Source: Acanthacorydalis orientalis (lineage: Eukaryota; Arthropoda; Insecta; Megaloptera; Corydalidae). Taken from it: a DNA stretch of 64,000 bases. The stretch is taken from NCBI GenBank assembly GCA_034766995.1, contig CM068314.1:41890808-41954807 (forward strand), given 5' to 3'. This document shows, one piece after another, positions 38,386-50,302 of the stretch. Under the pieces are notes generated by a model that was not told the origin of the DNA, did not search any database, and saw nothing but the letters and a program-made list of their open reading frames with translations. How positions within the stretch are numbered: position 1 is the first letter of the stretch; the number at the start of each line of letters is the position of its first letter. The position numbers and the translations under genes are program-made.

Positions 38386-39647
38386 TTAGGGGGTAACAAA
38401 TGAAATTGTGGAATTTGTAGGTGAGAATTAAAACGTAATATTTTTAACAAAACGAAATGTATTTAATCAAAATGAGCTTGATCAGCTACAATGGCCTTTT
38501 TCTAACGAGACATTAGATTGTTTATCCCATTTTTAGGGCTTATAAAGTCTTCGAATCCTTGAATCACTTCTGTTTGATTTCGGAATTTTTTATTTCTTTA
38601 ATAATATTCCAAGTGACGAAAAAGATGAGTCTGTTGGTGAAAGATCTGGTGAATAAGAGGGATGCGGTAAAATTTCATAAGTTAATGAATTTAATTTGGA
38701 AATTGTGATTCGAGATGTGTGTGGTCGAGCATTGTCTTGCAATAGTATTGGTCCATATCTATTGATTAGCTTTGGTTGTTTTGTTTTTAATTTTTCATTC
38801 ATATTGTCGATTTCACGAAAATATGAATCAGCCGTAATTGCTTCGCCTGGTTTTAAAACAACAATAATAGATTATTCTTTTATTTGTCCACCACATAGTA
38901 ACCATAAATTTTTTTTGGTGTAATGTCGGCTAAGTTGCGTGTCCTGGAGCTTCATTTGGATTTAACCATTGTCCAGATTTTTTTCTGTTATCATACAGAA
39001 TCCACTTTTCATCACAAGTAATGATTCGATTTAAAAATGGAGTTTTATCATTTCGAATCATCAATGAAGAACACACCTCTAAGCGTCTCAGTTTCTGATC
39101 ATGTCAATTCGTACGGCACGCACTTATCCAGTTTTTTCACTTTTCCTATTCCAGCAAGATGACGAGAAATAGTCATGACACTAACACTTAAATCACATGC
39201 GAGAGCTCGAACTGTTGCATGTGGATTAGCTTCCACCATGGCTCTCAAATGTTCTTCGTTCACAATGGTTTTGGACCTTCCTCAAGGCTCATTGTCGAGA
39301 TTCATATTATCGAAATGAAATTTTTTGAGCCATAATTGAATTGTTCTCTGGTTAGCCGACACTTCTCCGAAAGCCCTATTGATATTTCTATCTGCTACTG
39401 CTGCATTGTGTCTCAACTTGTTCTAATATAAAAAAATAGACGCAAATCTTTAGTGGACACCATCCTGTTAAAGGATATAAAAAAATGAAAATAACAGCAA
39501 TAACTCCGTATTTAAAAACAATTGAAAAGTACAGTACATTATCCAATTCTAAATAGATGAACTTGTAAAATATTGCACAGAACCTTTCTCAATCACAGTC
39601 GACCTCTGACTGACTGAAAGTCGGCAACTTGATATGTTATAACCTAA
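38386..39647 (-). mobile_element. Full-length mariner element, inactive
   Basis: A 1,262-bp element with imperfect inverted ends. The left end starts TTAGGGGGTAACA at 38,386, and the right end, read inward, starts TTAGGTTATAACA at 39,647. The TA at 38,384-38,385 and at 39,648-39,649 is the expected target duplication. The transposase remnant inside is on the minus strand with a 5' leader of ~184 bp and a 3' trailer of ~77 bp. Size, TA duplication and gene arrangement all fit a mariner of the cecropia/mellifera type. Confidence 0.85.
38463..39463 (-). pseudogene. Mariner transposase, near full length, multiple stops and frameshifts
   Basis: The minus strand starts at an ATG (39,461-39,463; MVSTKDLRLF) and ends at a TAA (38,463-38,465), about 333 codons, close to the usual mariner length of ~345. 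In order are a decayed helix-turn-helix, LRRLEVCSSLMIRND, TCDEKWILYDNRKKSGQW with the first catalytic Asp, HQKKFMVTMWW, ILLQDNARPHTSRITISKLN with the second Asp, and ILPHPSYSPDLSPTDSSF with the third Asp of the DD34D triad. Stops and frameshifts are spread along it, so no active protein could be made, although the three catalytic Asp positions survive. The closest group is the cecropia/mellifera lineage, to which SETMAR-type transposases also belong. Confidence 0.9.
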
Positions 39648-39654
39648 TATGTAT

Positions 39655-39689
<35 letters not shown>

Positions 39690-39869
39690 CATATTGCAGC
39701 TTTATAATAGTAGTATATTAAATAGTGTGTCAAAGAAATGTAACAACACGTATTGCAAAAAATAACTTAAAGCCATAATAAGTAAATTACAGCAGAAAGA
39801 AAGAATATTTATATAAGTTAATAATTTTATGTTATTCTTTGGTCTTTTGAATCGCTTAACCTTATGACT

Positions 39870-42186
39870 TTTTGTACTAGTTTCGGTACGTGTGTCATCT
39901 TCAGGAATATTTTTTTATGAAAAGAGGTTATTTAATATCAACCTAAAGGTGATATATGGACAGAAACTAATAATAACAGAAATGAACTTAAGTGAAAAAG
40001 ACTAATTATTTCGTTTGTAACGAAAAAAATATTAATTTTGTACAAATAATCGCATTAAAAATTACTAATTTGAATGCAAATGTGATTATTATTAGATATT
40101 ATGCGCTGTGTCAGTGAGAAAGGGGCTATTTTACATAAACGGAAATAAAACTGCTTCAGTGACAATTCATACAGTACATTAACCGTTTCTCTTTTTGCAA
40201 AAAACGCATTTTTTAATTAAAAAAGTACAATGGAAATAATGAAATCATATTTTGAATACACTTGAAATGAACATTTCTCTTATATTTTATTTTACGAAAA
40301 ACAATGAAGTAATATAAATATGAAATAAGTTTCTATTTTACTTAAATGAATGTAAATTATTCGAAAATTCTCATTTTATAAGATTATTTTAAATAAAGTT
40401 TTCTTTGAATAAACTTCAGTTTGTTGAAATGGCTGCTCGATTTGTTTCTACCATATAAACAAATTTCATATCTGACATTTCGTTCCATTAGTAATCTACA
40501 TAAGAATGTTGTACTTACGATAAAGTTGTATGCTCGAACTATTTCAAACTTTTTTCTCATTTTTTATCATCTCTTTTAACTTTATTTTCAAAAAGTAGTA
40601 ACATTTCTGAAAGATTATAGTTTAAATAGAGTTATAAATAAAAGTATATGTCAGTCATAAAAGATGAGAATAATGATAAAATAGGTTGAATGTTGAATAA
40701 ATGTAGGCATTTAATTTACATTCAGTCTCTTTTTAAAAATGATATTTTAGAAAAATGTCATGTATTTAAACGATTTTTGTTCACTTTGAATGTCATTAAA
40801 ATGAATATACATTTCAGTTAATTCATATGTCAGTTTGTTTTTAAGATATCAGCGTACATAATTGAACATTATTTTGAAGTGTATTCCGAAATGGTGGTCA
40901 TCGATGGTCAACAATACATAATTATATTTACATGTTCAATATTAATCTGGTCTCGTATGAACAGTAGCATCATATTCTAGAATACACATGTCAAATAGCC
41001 ACTTTAATTGATCAATCGTCTAGTGGTTTCCGTTACGATTATGATCAGTTTTTATTCGAAGTTGAATTTATTTGAAGTTAAAAATGACACCATAAAACAG
41101 AGTGAAAAATAATTTAATAAAATCAGAGAAATATAATAGCAGTTTGAGCTTTAATGAGCAAAGTGATTATAATTTATCTTTTTTTTTAAATTATTTTTGT
41201 CGAGTTCTCTTTGAAAATAAAAGTTATCAGATTTTTCCTTATTAATATAATATCATTCATTTAATTAATACAAAGATAATTTAATAAAAATAGAATAAAA
41301 AACTTTTTCAATTATAATTTTAACTAAATGTTTATTTATTTCTCAAAAAATTAATTTCCTTGCAGTGCACGCTTAACATCGATTACCACGAATCCAAATC
41401 TAAGAGTTTCTTTTAAGATATCGCTCTTGCATATTTACATAGTCTGTTATTCAGTTTTTAAGTTTTCAGAAACGAATTTTCTCTCATTTAATGGTACTTT
41501 AAGTAGGTCAAGAGTTTAAGGGAATTAACACTCAAATATGTTTAAAAATAAAATGAATTTTCATTATTCTCTAACCTTTTGATATTCGTAAATGAATTTG
41601 TACTAATACGGTACAAAATGTTATCAAAATTTCTATTTTTAGGTTTTAATGTTCTTACTTGAACCAATCAGATATACATTCAGTTTTTTTTTAAATTTCA
41701 ATTCTGATTTTAACGAAATAACCAATACTGAACTTCACAGTATACAAAAAAGGTCAAACATAAACTATGCATATGTAACAGTAATAGCTTGTGTAAACTC
41801 TAAACTGATTTTGATTCAGGTAGTAAATTACTGACATGCATACATCTATGACATGGTATCAGGTATTAAATTGCTAGCATACACATATCTACAACAGAGG
41901 GGCTCAAAATGTTAATTTGATTATTTTGATGTTTTTGCAAAATGAATCAATGAAATAAACAAGCATTATTTTAAATAAAATTTATATTTTATTATGAAAA
42001 TATTGATGAGCATTTTACAAAATAGGTTCACATTTTGTAAAATTAATAAATCAACCTTCTTTAATTTCTGTGCGTTTTAAAAAAGTAAGCTAGAAGACTT
42101 TTAATTATTTTTAAGAAAAATATTTTTCTTATTTGAATAACATATATATATATATGTATATATATATATGTGTATATATGTATATG

Positions 42187-42261
<75 letters not shown>

Positions 42262-43480
42262 ATTTGTATATAACAAATATATAATTTCAAATAGTTTCTA
42301 TGTTTATATATTTATAATTTTGTTTCAGAAAGAAATAAACTCATAATAAAATTTTTATTAATATACAAAAAAAAAACAACTGAAATATAATTGTAATACA
42401 GAGATGAGAAAATGAAGTACTTTTAGTACAGTTAATAAAATTACAAGAAACTACGTAGTTAATATGAAATATATATTAAGAATTGTATGAAATAATTATA
42501 ACATTTCTCCAGAGGACACATTTTTGAAAAGAGGTTATATTAAAAGTACTTAAAAAAAAAGCAATACTTCTTCTAATTGAAGATGTAAAAGGAACTTTAA
42601 TATAGAATCATTTTATAGCAGCTGTAGTTAAAGTAATTAAATTATATGTTTCGATTAAATCTAAAAAAACGTATTTGTTTATTATTCTTTGAGAATTGTC
42701 TATCATTTTTTCAAACAAAATGTATGTTCAAATTTAACAGGTTTTTTTTAAAAAAAAATTGTAAATACTCTCCAATTATAAAAATAGAAATTCATGATTT
42801 CGCATATATTTTTAACAAATTTATACAACAAGAATGTATATCTTAGATGTACGAGTATAGTTATTGGTAAGTTTTTCTGTTGTAAAAAATAGTGTTATGT
42901 TGGAAAATATTTCTTCACGAATTAATCTTACTCTTTTTCAGTATAAAAATGTAGTTGTTTTCAATATACAAACATAACATAAAAAGTAATCTCGAAAAAA
43001 ATTATTTTTCTATAATTTCCTACAAGTACTTAATGGAATCTTGAAATATAGTACATAGAAATAACATTTTTTTATTGTACATGTCTTATTTCATGTAATA
43101 ACATTTCAAATAGAATATTTAATATTTTCGAGAACAAGCAGTAAATAAGATACGTTATTTCCGAAGTTGCTGTTTTTATTATTAATTTCACTGTTTTTGA
43201 AATGAATATTTTATATGAAAAAAGTCTGTTATTTATTATTTATATTTTTCAGTAAGGAATTTTTAATATATTTCATGTTTTCATTAACAGTTCCTGTTTC
43301 ATTATAACAAAATAAATTATGCATTTTTTTTCTTGATTTCGAGTAAATTTTTTAATATTGATGTTTAAATATTTGAAACGACTCATTATATATATATACT
43401 CATTACATTTATATATATATAAATGTAAAAAATGTTAAATGTAAAAATTATGAATATTTTAATTAACAAAATTATTATTT
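39870..43480. other. AT-rich sequence, mostly featureless
   Basis: No gene recognised. It contains a possible ribozyme-like motif at 39,874-39,906 (see findings) and a compound TA array at 42,141-42,266. Open frames of 61-71 codons here have no recognisable content. Confidence 0.55.
42141..42266. repeat. Compound (TA)n/(TG)n array, ~125 bp
   Basis: TA runs broken by GTATAT and a short TG run. Confidence 0.95.
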
Positions 43481-43490
43481 TATTATATTC

Positions 43491-43615
43491 AGGGCTCTAC
43501 CGGCTACTTGCCATGCTTGCCGATGCTTTGGTAGGGGGCTCCGCTCCCTTTGCTTTGCTCGCTAAACCTCGAGAGCTCAGTTTCTGCTCAATTCGCTCGT
43601 ATCGCATATATTCGC
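43491..43615. repeat. GC-rich hairpin element, copy 2
   Basis: Begins AGGGCTCTACCGGCTACTTG, has GCCGA near 43,520, then the stem AGGGGGCTCCGCTCCCTT at 43,533-43,550, then TTTGCTTTGCTCGCT and a GCTCGTATC box. The same order occurs at 43,886-43,985, only about 300 bp away. Confidence 0.65.
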
Positions 43616-43885
43616 TGAATATATATATATATATATGTGTATGTATATATTCCCTCAATATATGTATATATATAATGTTAATTATATATAATCATTCTCG
43701 CAAATAGATTGCAACGCAGTTGTTTTTAAAAGTTACACATTTCATATTATAATCCTTCGTGAAAATTTCATATGTCTAAGTGCCACTGTTAATAATAATT
43801 TAATACAAAATCTCTACAGGTGTTTTTAAAAATTCTGTGGTCATTTTTTTAAATTTTACGGATTTTTTTTATATACGAGTATAGA

Positions 43886-43985
43886 CTAGGGGGCTGTGTA
43901 TCCGATTTGTTACGATCGCCGACCAGAGGGAGGCTCCTTCCCTGCTCGCTTTGCTCGTATCAGATAATTCACTCAGTATCGTTAT
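43886..43985. repeat. GC-rich hairpin element, copy 3
   Basis: Begins TAGGGGGCTGTGTATCCGAT, has GCCGA at 43,918-43,922, the stem AGGGAGGCTCCTTCCCT at 43,926-43,942, and GCTCGCTTTGCTCGTATC directly after it. It is in the same orientation as copy 2. A (TA)n run follows at 43,984. Confidence 0.65.
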
Positions 43986-44362
43986 ATATATATATATATA
44001 ATAATTGGGAAAATATAAAAATTTGATGATTAATCATCAATCATCATTAATTTTGATTATTATTTGGTCTCGGTTTTGCACAAATCAATGTATAGTCTGA
44101 TGCATAGACATTCAGTTTATTTCTAATAGTCGTATAATCTTAAAAATGTCAGTAGATTGCATTCCAAATATATGATATGCAATTATAACAGTTTGGATTT
44201 TTATCGCCTTATTCTATATTTTTGGAACGAAAATTCAATTAAAACTGACACTAATTTAGAGTAACATATCTGTTAAGTTGTAAGTTTAATTTTATCATTG
44301 CAGACTTTTCTATATATGTTTTGTGATGTTGCCATCAATGTAACAGTGTCGATATGTATAGT

Positions 44363-44363
<1 letters not shown>

Positions 44364-44407
<44 letters not shown>
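44364..44407. repeat. (AT)n microsatellite
   Basis: A pure AT run of about 44 bases. Confidence 0.97.
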
Positions 44408-44412
<5 letters not shown>

Positions 44413-45109
44413 TAATAAAAATAAATTTAAAATAAAATAAGAATGGTCTTTTGATCGATTATACTCGTATATTGACATTTTTATAGTTAAAATCAGTTAA
44501 TAAATGAAAATAAATTTATTCGATTTGAAAAATTCACACCGATATAAATGTTTAATTGGAATAAAAACCAAAAGTAACAATGAAACTAACATAAAATTCT
44601 AAAAAACATAAAAAATATACGTTTTATAAACAATGTTATTAACAAATGTATGTTTTTTACGATTCATTTTTATACAAGAACTTGCATTAAATACTTTTAG
44701 TGTTTTACGTAAGTGTTTTTACACGTTTAATTTTCAGTCTTAAACTTTATTATTGTAATAAAAACTCGAATGTGATAAATTCTACCAGTAAATGTATAAA
44801 GATGTCAAGCGTATGCTAATGAAATACGTTCTTAAAAATATTTTTGCGTTGAATTATATGAAAATATGTTCATATTAAAAAATATTTTTCGCGAATTTTT
44901 TATTTCTGGTGGGAATTTTTAATGAAATGCGAGGTTTTAAATAAATTTATATAAAATAAGATCAAGTTTCTTAATGGGAATTGAATACTCATATACAGAA
45001 ATTGTACACACATTAATATGTATATATATATATATATATACATACATATGTATGTATGTGTCTCTGAATGTATTATATGTATGTATATAAGAGAGCGTCT
45101 TGTATTTTT

Positions 45110-45370
45110 GCCTACTTATCACTTCGTTTTCTCGCTGGATGTTAGATTAAGAGACGGTCACATGCATTTCGTTTCGGATGAAATTCCTTCGGGACAAGAA
45201 AACCGAGGGTGACGTGACAAACAGAAACGTAGAGCGTTGTCGGATGGGCGCAGATCTTAGTTTTACCATTTGACCGCTCTCATGCCCTCCGGTTTTCACA
45301 GTTACGACGCATGTGTCAGTGACATTTCGACCCCGAGGATTATTCTCATCTGCCGTGATTTATATTTGAG
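45110..45370. other. GC-richer, CpG-containing island
   Basis: About 260 bases clearly less AT-rich than the rest, with many CG dinucleotides. No frame stays open with recognisable content on either strand. A host promoter or first exon, or a non-coding element, would fit. There is no motif to decide. Confidence 0.35.
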
Positions 45371-45588
45371 GGATTTTGTTACGTTTGTATGTTTAGTTTT
45401 CTGTTTTCATACATATACGAATGTAAATGTTCTGTATTGAGATTTACGAGCCAGAGAACTAACTGTATTTTACTAATTGAGTGAATTTGTCAAAACATTA
45501 TCAAATTAACTCATTGCTAATTTTTTTCCTCTCACAATCCAGGCGAAATCAAATTAAAAATATTATAGTTACTACACATGTATACATA

Positions 45589-45594
45589 TATGTA

Positions 45595-45650
<56 letters not shown>
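45589..45650. repeat. (TA)n microsatellite
   Basis: A TA run of about 60 bases with a GTATAT interruption near its start. Confidence 0.97.
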
Positions 45651-45652
<2 letters not shown>

Positions 45653-45689
45653 TTTTTAAAAGGTTAGCTTACCTTGCTAGGTAAAAATT

Positions 45690-46500
45690 TCATATATGAT
45701 TCGATTAGAAAAAGGACTATATAATTTAAATCTCGAGGTAATCAGTAGAACAATAAAATACTGAAGCATGCTGATGTTAGTATAAGATTGAGTTTGAATA
45801 TAATATTTAAAATTGTTTATAAATATGAAAAGTTTATTGCCTCGAAGGTATCATGAATTTAATAAGTACTGATATTTGATACAGTCCCTCAAATACGTGT
45901 CTGTGTATACAAATTTGTTTTGCCAAGTTGAAATATATTTTATTAATTAATTTAAAAATTATAATATTCCAGGAATCCGGTAACACAATAGAAACATCTA
46001 CGGATTCTTCAATTTAATTATGCATGTTGAATTATTTTGTATGAAAACATCATGAAAATTCTACCAATTTTAAAACTTACTACGATTTTATTGTAATTTG
46101 GGTAAATAAAAAAAGAAAAATTAACAACTCAAGTTACCGATTTATTAATATTATTTGCAAAAATTATTTTTACTGACATTAATGTTCAAACTAAACATAA
46201 AAACCGTATTTTGTTTGTTAGGATTCAATATTTTTAAATGTAAATCAGTTAGACATTTCTTTTCCTTTAATTTAAAAAAACACTTCTGAGAACCTTCTTT
46301 GTATTCTGATTTTCAGATCTTCGTCTAATTTTTTTAGTCCATTTTAGATATATTATTTTGTAAACAGTAGTTTTAAAATCAATAACTTACATACTATTTT
46401 TTTTTTGGAAACAACAGGTCGTAATTTTAATAGATTCTCTAGATCAATTTATAAAATATTACAGTTATCAAGAGTAAACAGTAATCATAAAAACAGATTT
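45690..46500. other. AT-rich sequence, no gene seen
   Basis: No supported feature. Confidence 0.55.
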
Positions 46501-46534
46501 AACGACCTTTTTTAATTTAATATAAATAATTTTA

Positions 46535-46545
46535 TATATATATAT

Positions 46546-46605
<60 letters not shown>
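46535..46605. repeat. Compound (TA)n/(CA)n array
   Basis: TA, a short CA run, then a TA run of about 50 bases. Confidence 0.96.
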
Positions 46606-46611
<6 letters not shown>

Positions 46612-46767
46612 ATTTATTATTATTAAATTATATTTGTTAATTTTAACATTTATAATTTTTATAGTAAATAATTTTCATAAATAACTCAGTTTGTGTAAAT
46701 GTTATTCATTTCAAATTTAAAAAAAACTATAAATTATTTCAAATTTATTTGCAGTTGAAAAAATAAA

Positions 46768-47232
46768 ATGAAATATTTACATTTTCTTTTCTTTCAATCA
46801 GCTGCTGTTATATTCAGAATATATTTTTATTTGATTGAGAGATTTTTTTGTGAAAATGTGATTATTCTCATTCGAAACATAATTAAAGATGTAGTTTCCG
46901 TCGTAAATTCAATATTTGTTTTTACATTTTTATTAGTCTTCTGTATGTATACTGTTTACATTGTCAAAGTTATACGTTTCAATGCAGTAGTAATACAAAC
47001 TCAACACTCGGAGCTTCAAGAGATCGAATTACATTTAATGTTAACTTTAATGAAATATCAAAACGTTTCAGTTTTGTCGTTTGAAATTGTTACGTGCTAT
47101 ACGAGTAAAACAAGACAAACTACTACTATTATGAGGAGTAAAAGTATATTTGATTATCTTTTATTACATGCATTTAATTGTTATAGAGTACATATTTATT
47201 TCTTTCTATTTTATTTTGAATTAAGTACATAA
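46768..47232 (+). CDS. Unrecognised open frame, 154 codons
   Basis: This is the longest open frame in the window and is not a translation of a simple repeat. Residues ~46-70 (VVNSIFVFTFLLVFCMYTVY and on) form a plausible membrane segment, and the N-terminal ~22 residues are also hydrophobic. I do not recognise a family. Upstream, TTTATTTGCAG at 46,744-46,754 looks like a splice acceptor 13 bases before the ATG, and an in-frame TGA at 46,756-46,758 sets the limit of the frame. AATAAA motifs occur downstream near 47,314. It may be part of a host gene, but such a frame can also arise by chance in AT-rich DNA. Low confidence as a real gene. Confidence 0.25.
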   Translation: MKYLHFLFFQSAAVIFRIYFYLIERFFCENVIILIRNIIKDVVSVVNSIFVFTFLLVFCMYTVYIVKVIRFNAVVIQTQHSELQEIELHLMLTLMKYQNVSVLSFEIVTCYTSKTRQTTTIMRSKSIFDYLLLHAFNCYRVHIYFFLFYFELST

Positions 47233-47239
47233 ACATGGT

Positions 47240-47475
47240 ATAAAATATTTTATACATATTCTTATTGAAATTATTATTTTTATGTTTTGAGTTATTTGTT
47301 TTGAATCCAATTAAATAAATTTCTGCTTTAAATTCATTAATGTAATTTTTACTTTTGTTAATAAACACGCCTTAACCTTAATATTTCGTTAATACATTTG
47401 TTTGTAAAATTTTATTTAAAAATATATTAATTAATTGTTAAGATATCTGACAACATTTTGCATTCTTTAATAAAC

Positions 47476-47513
<38 letters not shown>

Positions 47514-48460
47514 AATTAGATTTGCGTTACGTAACGAATTTTATTTTTAAAAAAATAATAATTTAATTTGGAAGGTAAATACTGGGGCTATTTCATTTCA
47601 TATAAAATAATACACTTCAATGTGTAAGTTTTTATCAAAATACATACAGAAACAAAACTTTGATATTATTTTTAATCCTCTTCTATTCATTTAGTGCCAA
47701 ATTTATTTTATTTTTATGAAGTCCAATTGAAATTTATATAAATTTTACTCGTGAAAGATATAAATAATAAAACGTGTTCAAACAACACACAATCAACTCA
47801 AGTGTCTATTTGTCGGTTTGAATTAAAATACACTACGTAACAAAATTAAAATGTTTTTTTTTGTTTATTGTTACTTTTACGAATACAATCTACCTGTATG
47901 ATTTAATTATTCATGCAAATGTATATTACTTTTGTTTATATTAGTCCTTTTTATATGACAACATTTTGAATAATTTCATATTCAGTTTATTTAAAATATT
48001 ATTGTGATACTGTATTAAATTATTTCCGTATATGATTTTATTTGGACGCAAATTAAAAATGTTTCATTAAACTGAGCTTAAAAAACATTTTAAATTATAA
48101 ATGTGCATCTATATCTACATATAATAACATAAATTTGTAACTTTTTAATGTATTATTAATAAAAGAAGTTATGTTTTTTAGCAGAGAGTTATAGGGCGTT
48201 TTTTAGTTATAGAGAAATATATTTTTTAACTTTGTAGTCAAAAACTTAATATAATTTATTGATAAAAGGCATTCATCTACAAAAATTTAAATGATTTTTC
48301 GACTTACAATAAATGAAAATGGATTAAAAGAATTTGTTTATTTATGTAGTTATGATAGTATTTAAAATATTGCATGATTATTAAAAATTATATTTATTTT
48401 ATTTTACATGATTTTATACATAAATAAGTGATAATATATACATTTCAGATTCCTGTATAA
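47240..48460. other. AT-rich sequence, no gene seen
   Basis: Contains a (TA)n tract at 47,479-47,511 and a CGTTACGTAACG palindrome near 47,525, otherwise nothing recognised. Confidence 0.55.
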
Positions 48461-48467
48461 AATTGTA

Positions 48468-49037
48468 TTAGGTTGGTACAAAAATAATTGCGGTTTATAC
48501 ACCCATTTGACAAGCTTTTTTGATGTTATTAGCTGTTTTAAGTGGCCCAGAACTGTTTGATGACTAACACTAACTTTAGTGCAAGCTCTCGAATTGTTGC
48601 GTAGTTCTGATTCAACTAACACCTTCTGTTGGTCGTTATGAACTGAAGAAGAATGTCAGCGATCTTCTCCGTCTTCAAGGCTCTCGACCTCAGCATGAAA
48701 TGTTTGGAACCACCATTGCACCGTACCTTCCTTAACAGTACCCACTCCAAAAGCATCGTTCAGTTTATGAGTAGTTTCTGCTACTTTACCACCCGTTTTT
48801 TACCCATACAAAACGGATATATGTACAAAAGTTACTCTTATTTGCTTCTTTTCCATCTTTAATTCAATAGCCCAATTTTCAGAATTAATAATAAAACCAA
48901 AGTCGATGTTACGAAAATAGAGACCGAAAAATGCTCTTTAAAATGATATTAACTTGAACAAAATGAAATGACAGTTTTATTGAAAAAAATAAGTTAGAAT
49001 TCAAAAAAAATACCGCAATTATTTTCGTACCAATCAA
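48468..49037 (-). mobile_element. 570-bp mariner deletion derivative (Hsmar1/cecropia-type ends)
   Basis: The left end begins TTAGGTTGGTACAAAAATAA, and the right end, read inward, begins TTGATTGGTACGAAAATAAT; both continue to a TTGCGGT box. TA dinucleotides at 48,466-48,467 and 49,038-49,039 are the target duplication. These ends are of the type known from Hsmar1 and its short derivative MADE1. The interior keeps a 5' leader and the N-terminal part of the transposase on the minus strand, and then passes directly to the 3' end. The catalytic part has been deleted cleanly, so the element is MITE-like and non-autonomous. Confidence 0.9.
48500..48856 (-). pseudogene. Mariner transposase, DNA-binding domain only
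   Basis: The minus strand starts at ATG 48,856 (MEKKQIRV) and encodes, with frameshifts, a first helix-turn-helix (TVKEGTVQWWFQTFHAEVES) and a second one (VSHQTVLGHLKQLITSKKLV) ending in KWV. The reading then runs into the left inverted repeat. The catalytic DDD domain is absent. It matches the N-terminus of the Hsmar1/SETMAR-type transposase in motif order. The related element at 61,060-61,641 shares a nearly identical leader and start. Confidence 0.85.
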
Positions 49038-49049
49038 TAATTTCTCTGA

Positions 49050-49130
49050 TCTTAGCTTTTATAATTCTCCCATTACTGGATTCGCATCTTATTGTATGTA
49101 TCAGTGAACAATTTTCAATTTTTTTTTAAA

Positions 49131-49168
<38 letters not shown>

Positions 49169-50290
49169 TATATATATATTATAATGATAACACCTTTGTT
49201 AAACTAAAAAAAAATATAACTAATTAAAAGTAAGAAAGAAGTTTCACTTTTTATTTTTTATGAAATATCAATACATAGCGAATGAAATAGAAGAAGAATT
49301 ATAATACAGTATCTTGAATAATTCTTTATAAATAATGTGTATTTACGTTGTCATAAAATATTTTGTATTTCGTTTTTATAAATCTCCAAAAAAAAGTTAT
49401 TTGCATTTATATAAATGATTAAGCTTTGAAATGTATTCTAAATTATAAAGTTGTACCGAATAAAACATTACATTATCAAACAACAATTTATTTGGGAACA
49501 CAGATAAACCAATGGTTATTGTGTTATTAGCACTGTTCCCGTAACTTTAAAATTTCTAACCAGCATGCTAGTAATTTATTTCAATATACGTAATAAATAA
49601 GATTTACACAAACTTGCAAATTCTCACGCGAGAGATTCATAAAGATTAAATCAACTTTGACATACTATTATTCACGAGTATTTATAGAAGTTCTCCGCTT
49701 GCACGCAAGTTATATCTCCAAATCCATTCGCTCGTCATTCTCAATTTAATGAATCGTTATAAATCATTAGGATATGAATTCGAATGCAGTACAAAAAGGA
49801 AAATCGTTTCGCGCTGCCTACAACGCACAGTATCCGTCGACTTCTTCTTCCATATTACAACGAAATTTATTCCTTTAATATGTCTAGTTATTACGTCTGT
49901 GATTTGGGACGAGAGAAGAAAAGCGAAAAAAGAGATAATGTTAATTTGATGATATAAAGAAAGCTGAACAAAACTTTCACGCATCCTCTATTAAATTGAT
50001 TTTTATTATCCTGGCGGAGTAACGAATTTGCATTAAAATTTATAAATGGTCCAATCATGAGTTACGTTCAAGTTTTAACTAATCCACGGAATTAATCGAG
50101 ATATTCGTTAAAAGAAAATTTGCGACAGTCAGTATTTCAATCGAATACATTATTCAGATTCAATGAACTAGTAAGTTTGAAAATGTCTGTTTCTTTCGAA
50201 AATAATATTAAGTGAAGTTCTGCTACTAAGAACGTAAAGGAACTTTTGTTAAAGTTATAATTATCGAAAATTTTATTTGATTTTTGACTT
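49050..50290. other. No gene recognised
   Basis: AT-rich with a TA tract at 49,135-49,166. A slightly GC-richer stretch at 49,690-50,160 has 66-75 codon frames on both strands, none recognisable. Confidence 0.5.
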
Positions 50291-50302
50291 TTGCCTTGTT
50301 AA

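Noticed and set aside
47522..47534. CGTTACGTAACG palindrome
   Set aside because: A short isolated palindrome next to a TA tract, with no supporting context.
48653..48862. Plus-strand open frame of 69 codons
   Set aside because: Antisense to the helix-turn-helix region of the mariner derivative.
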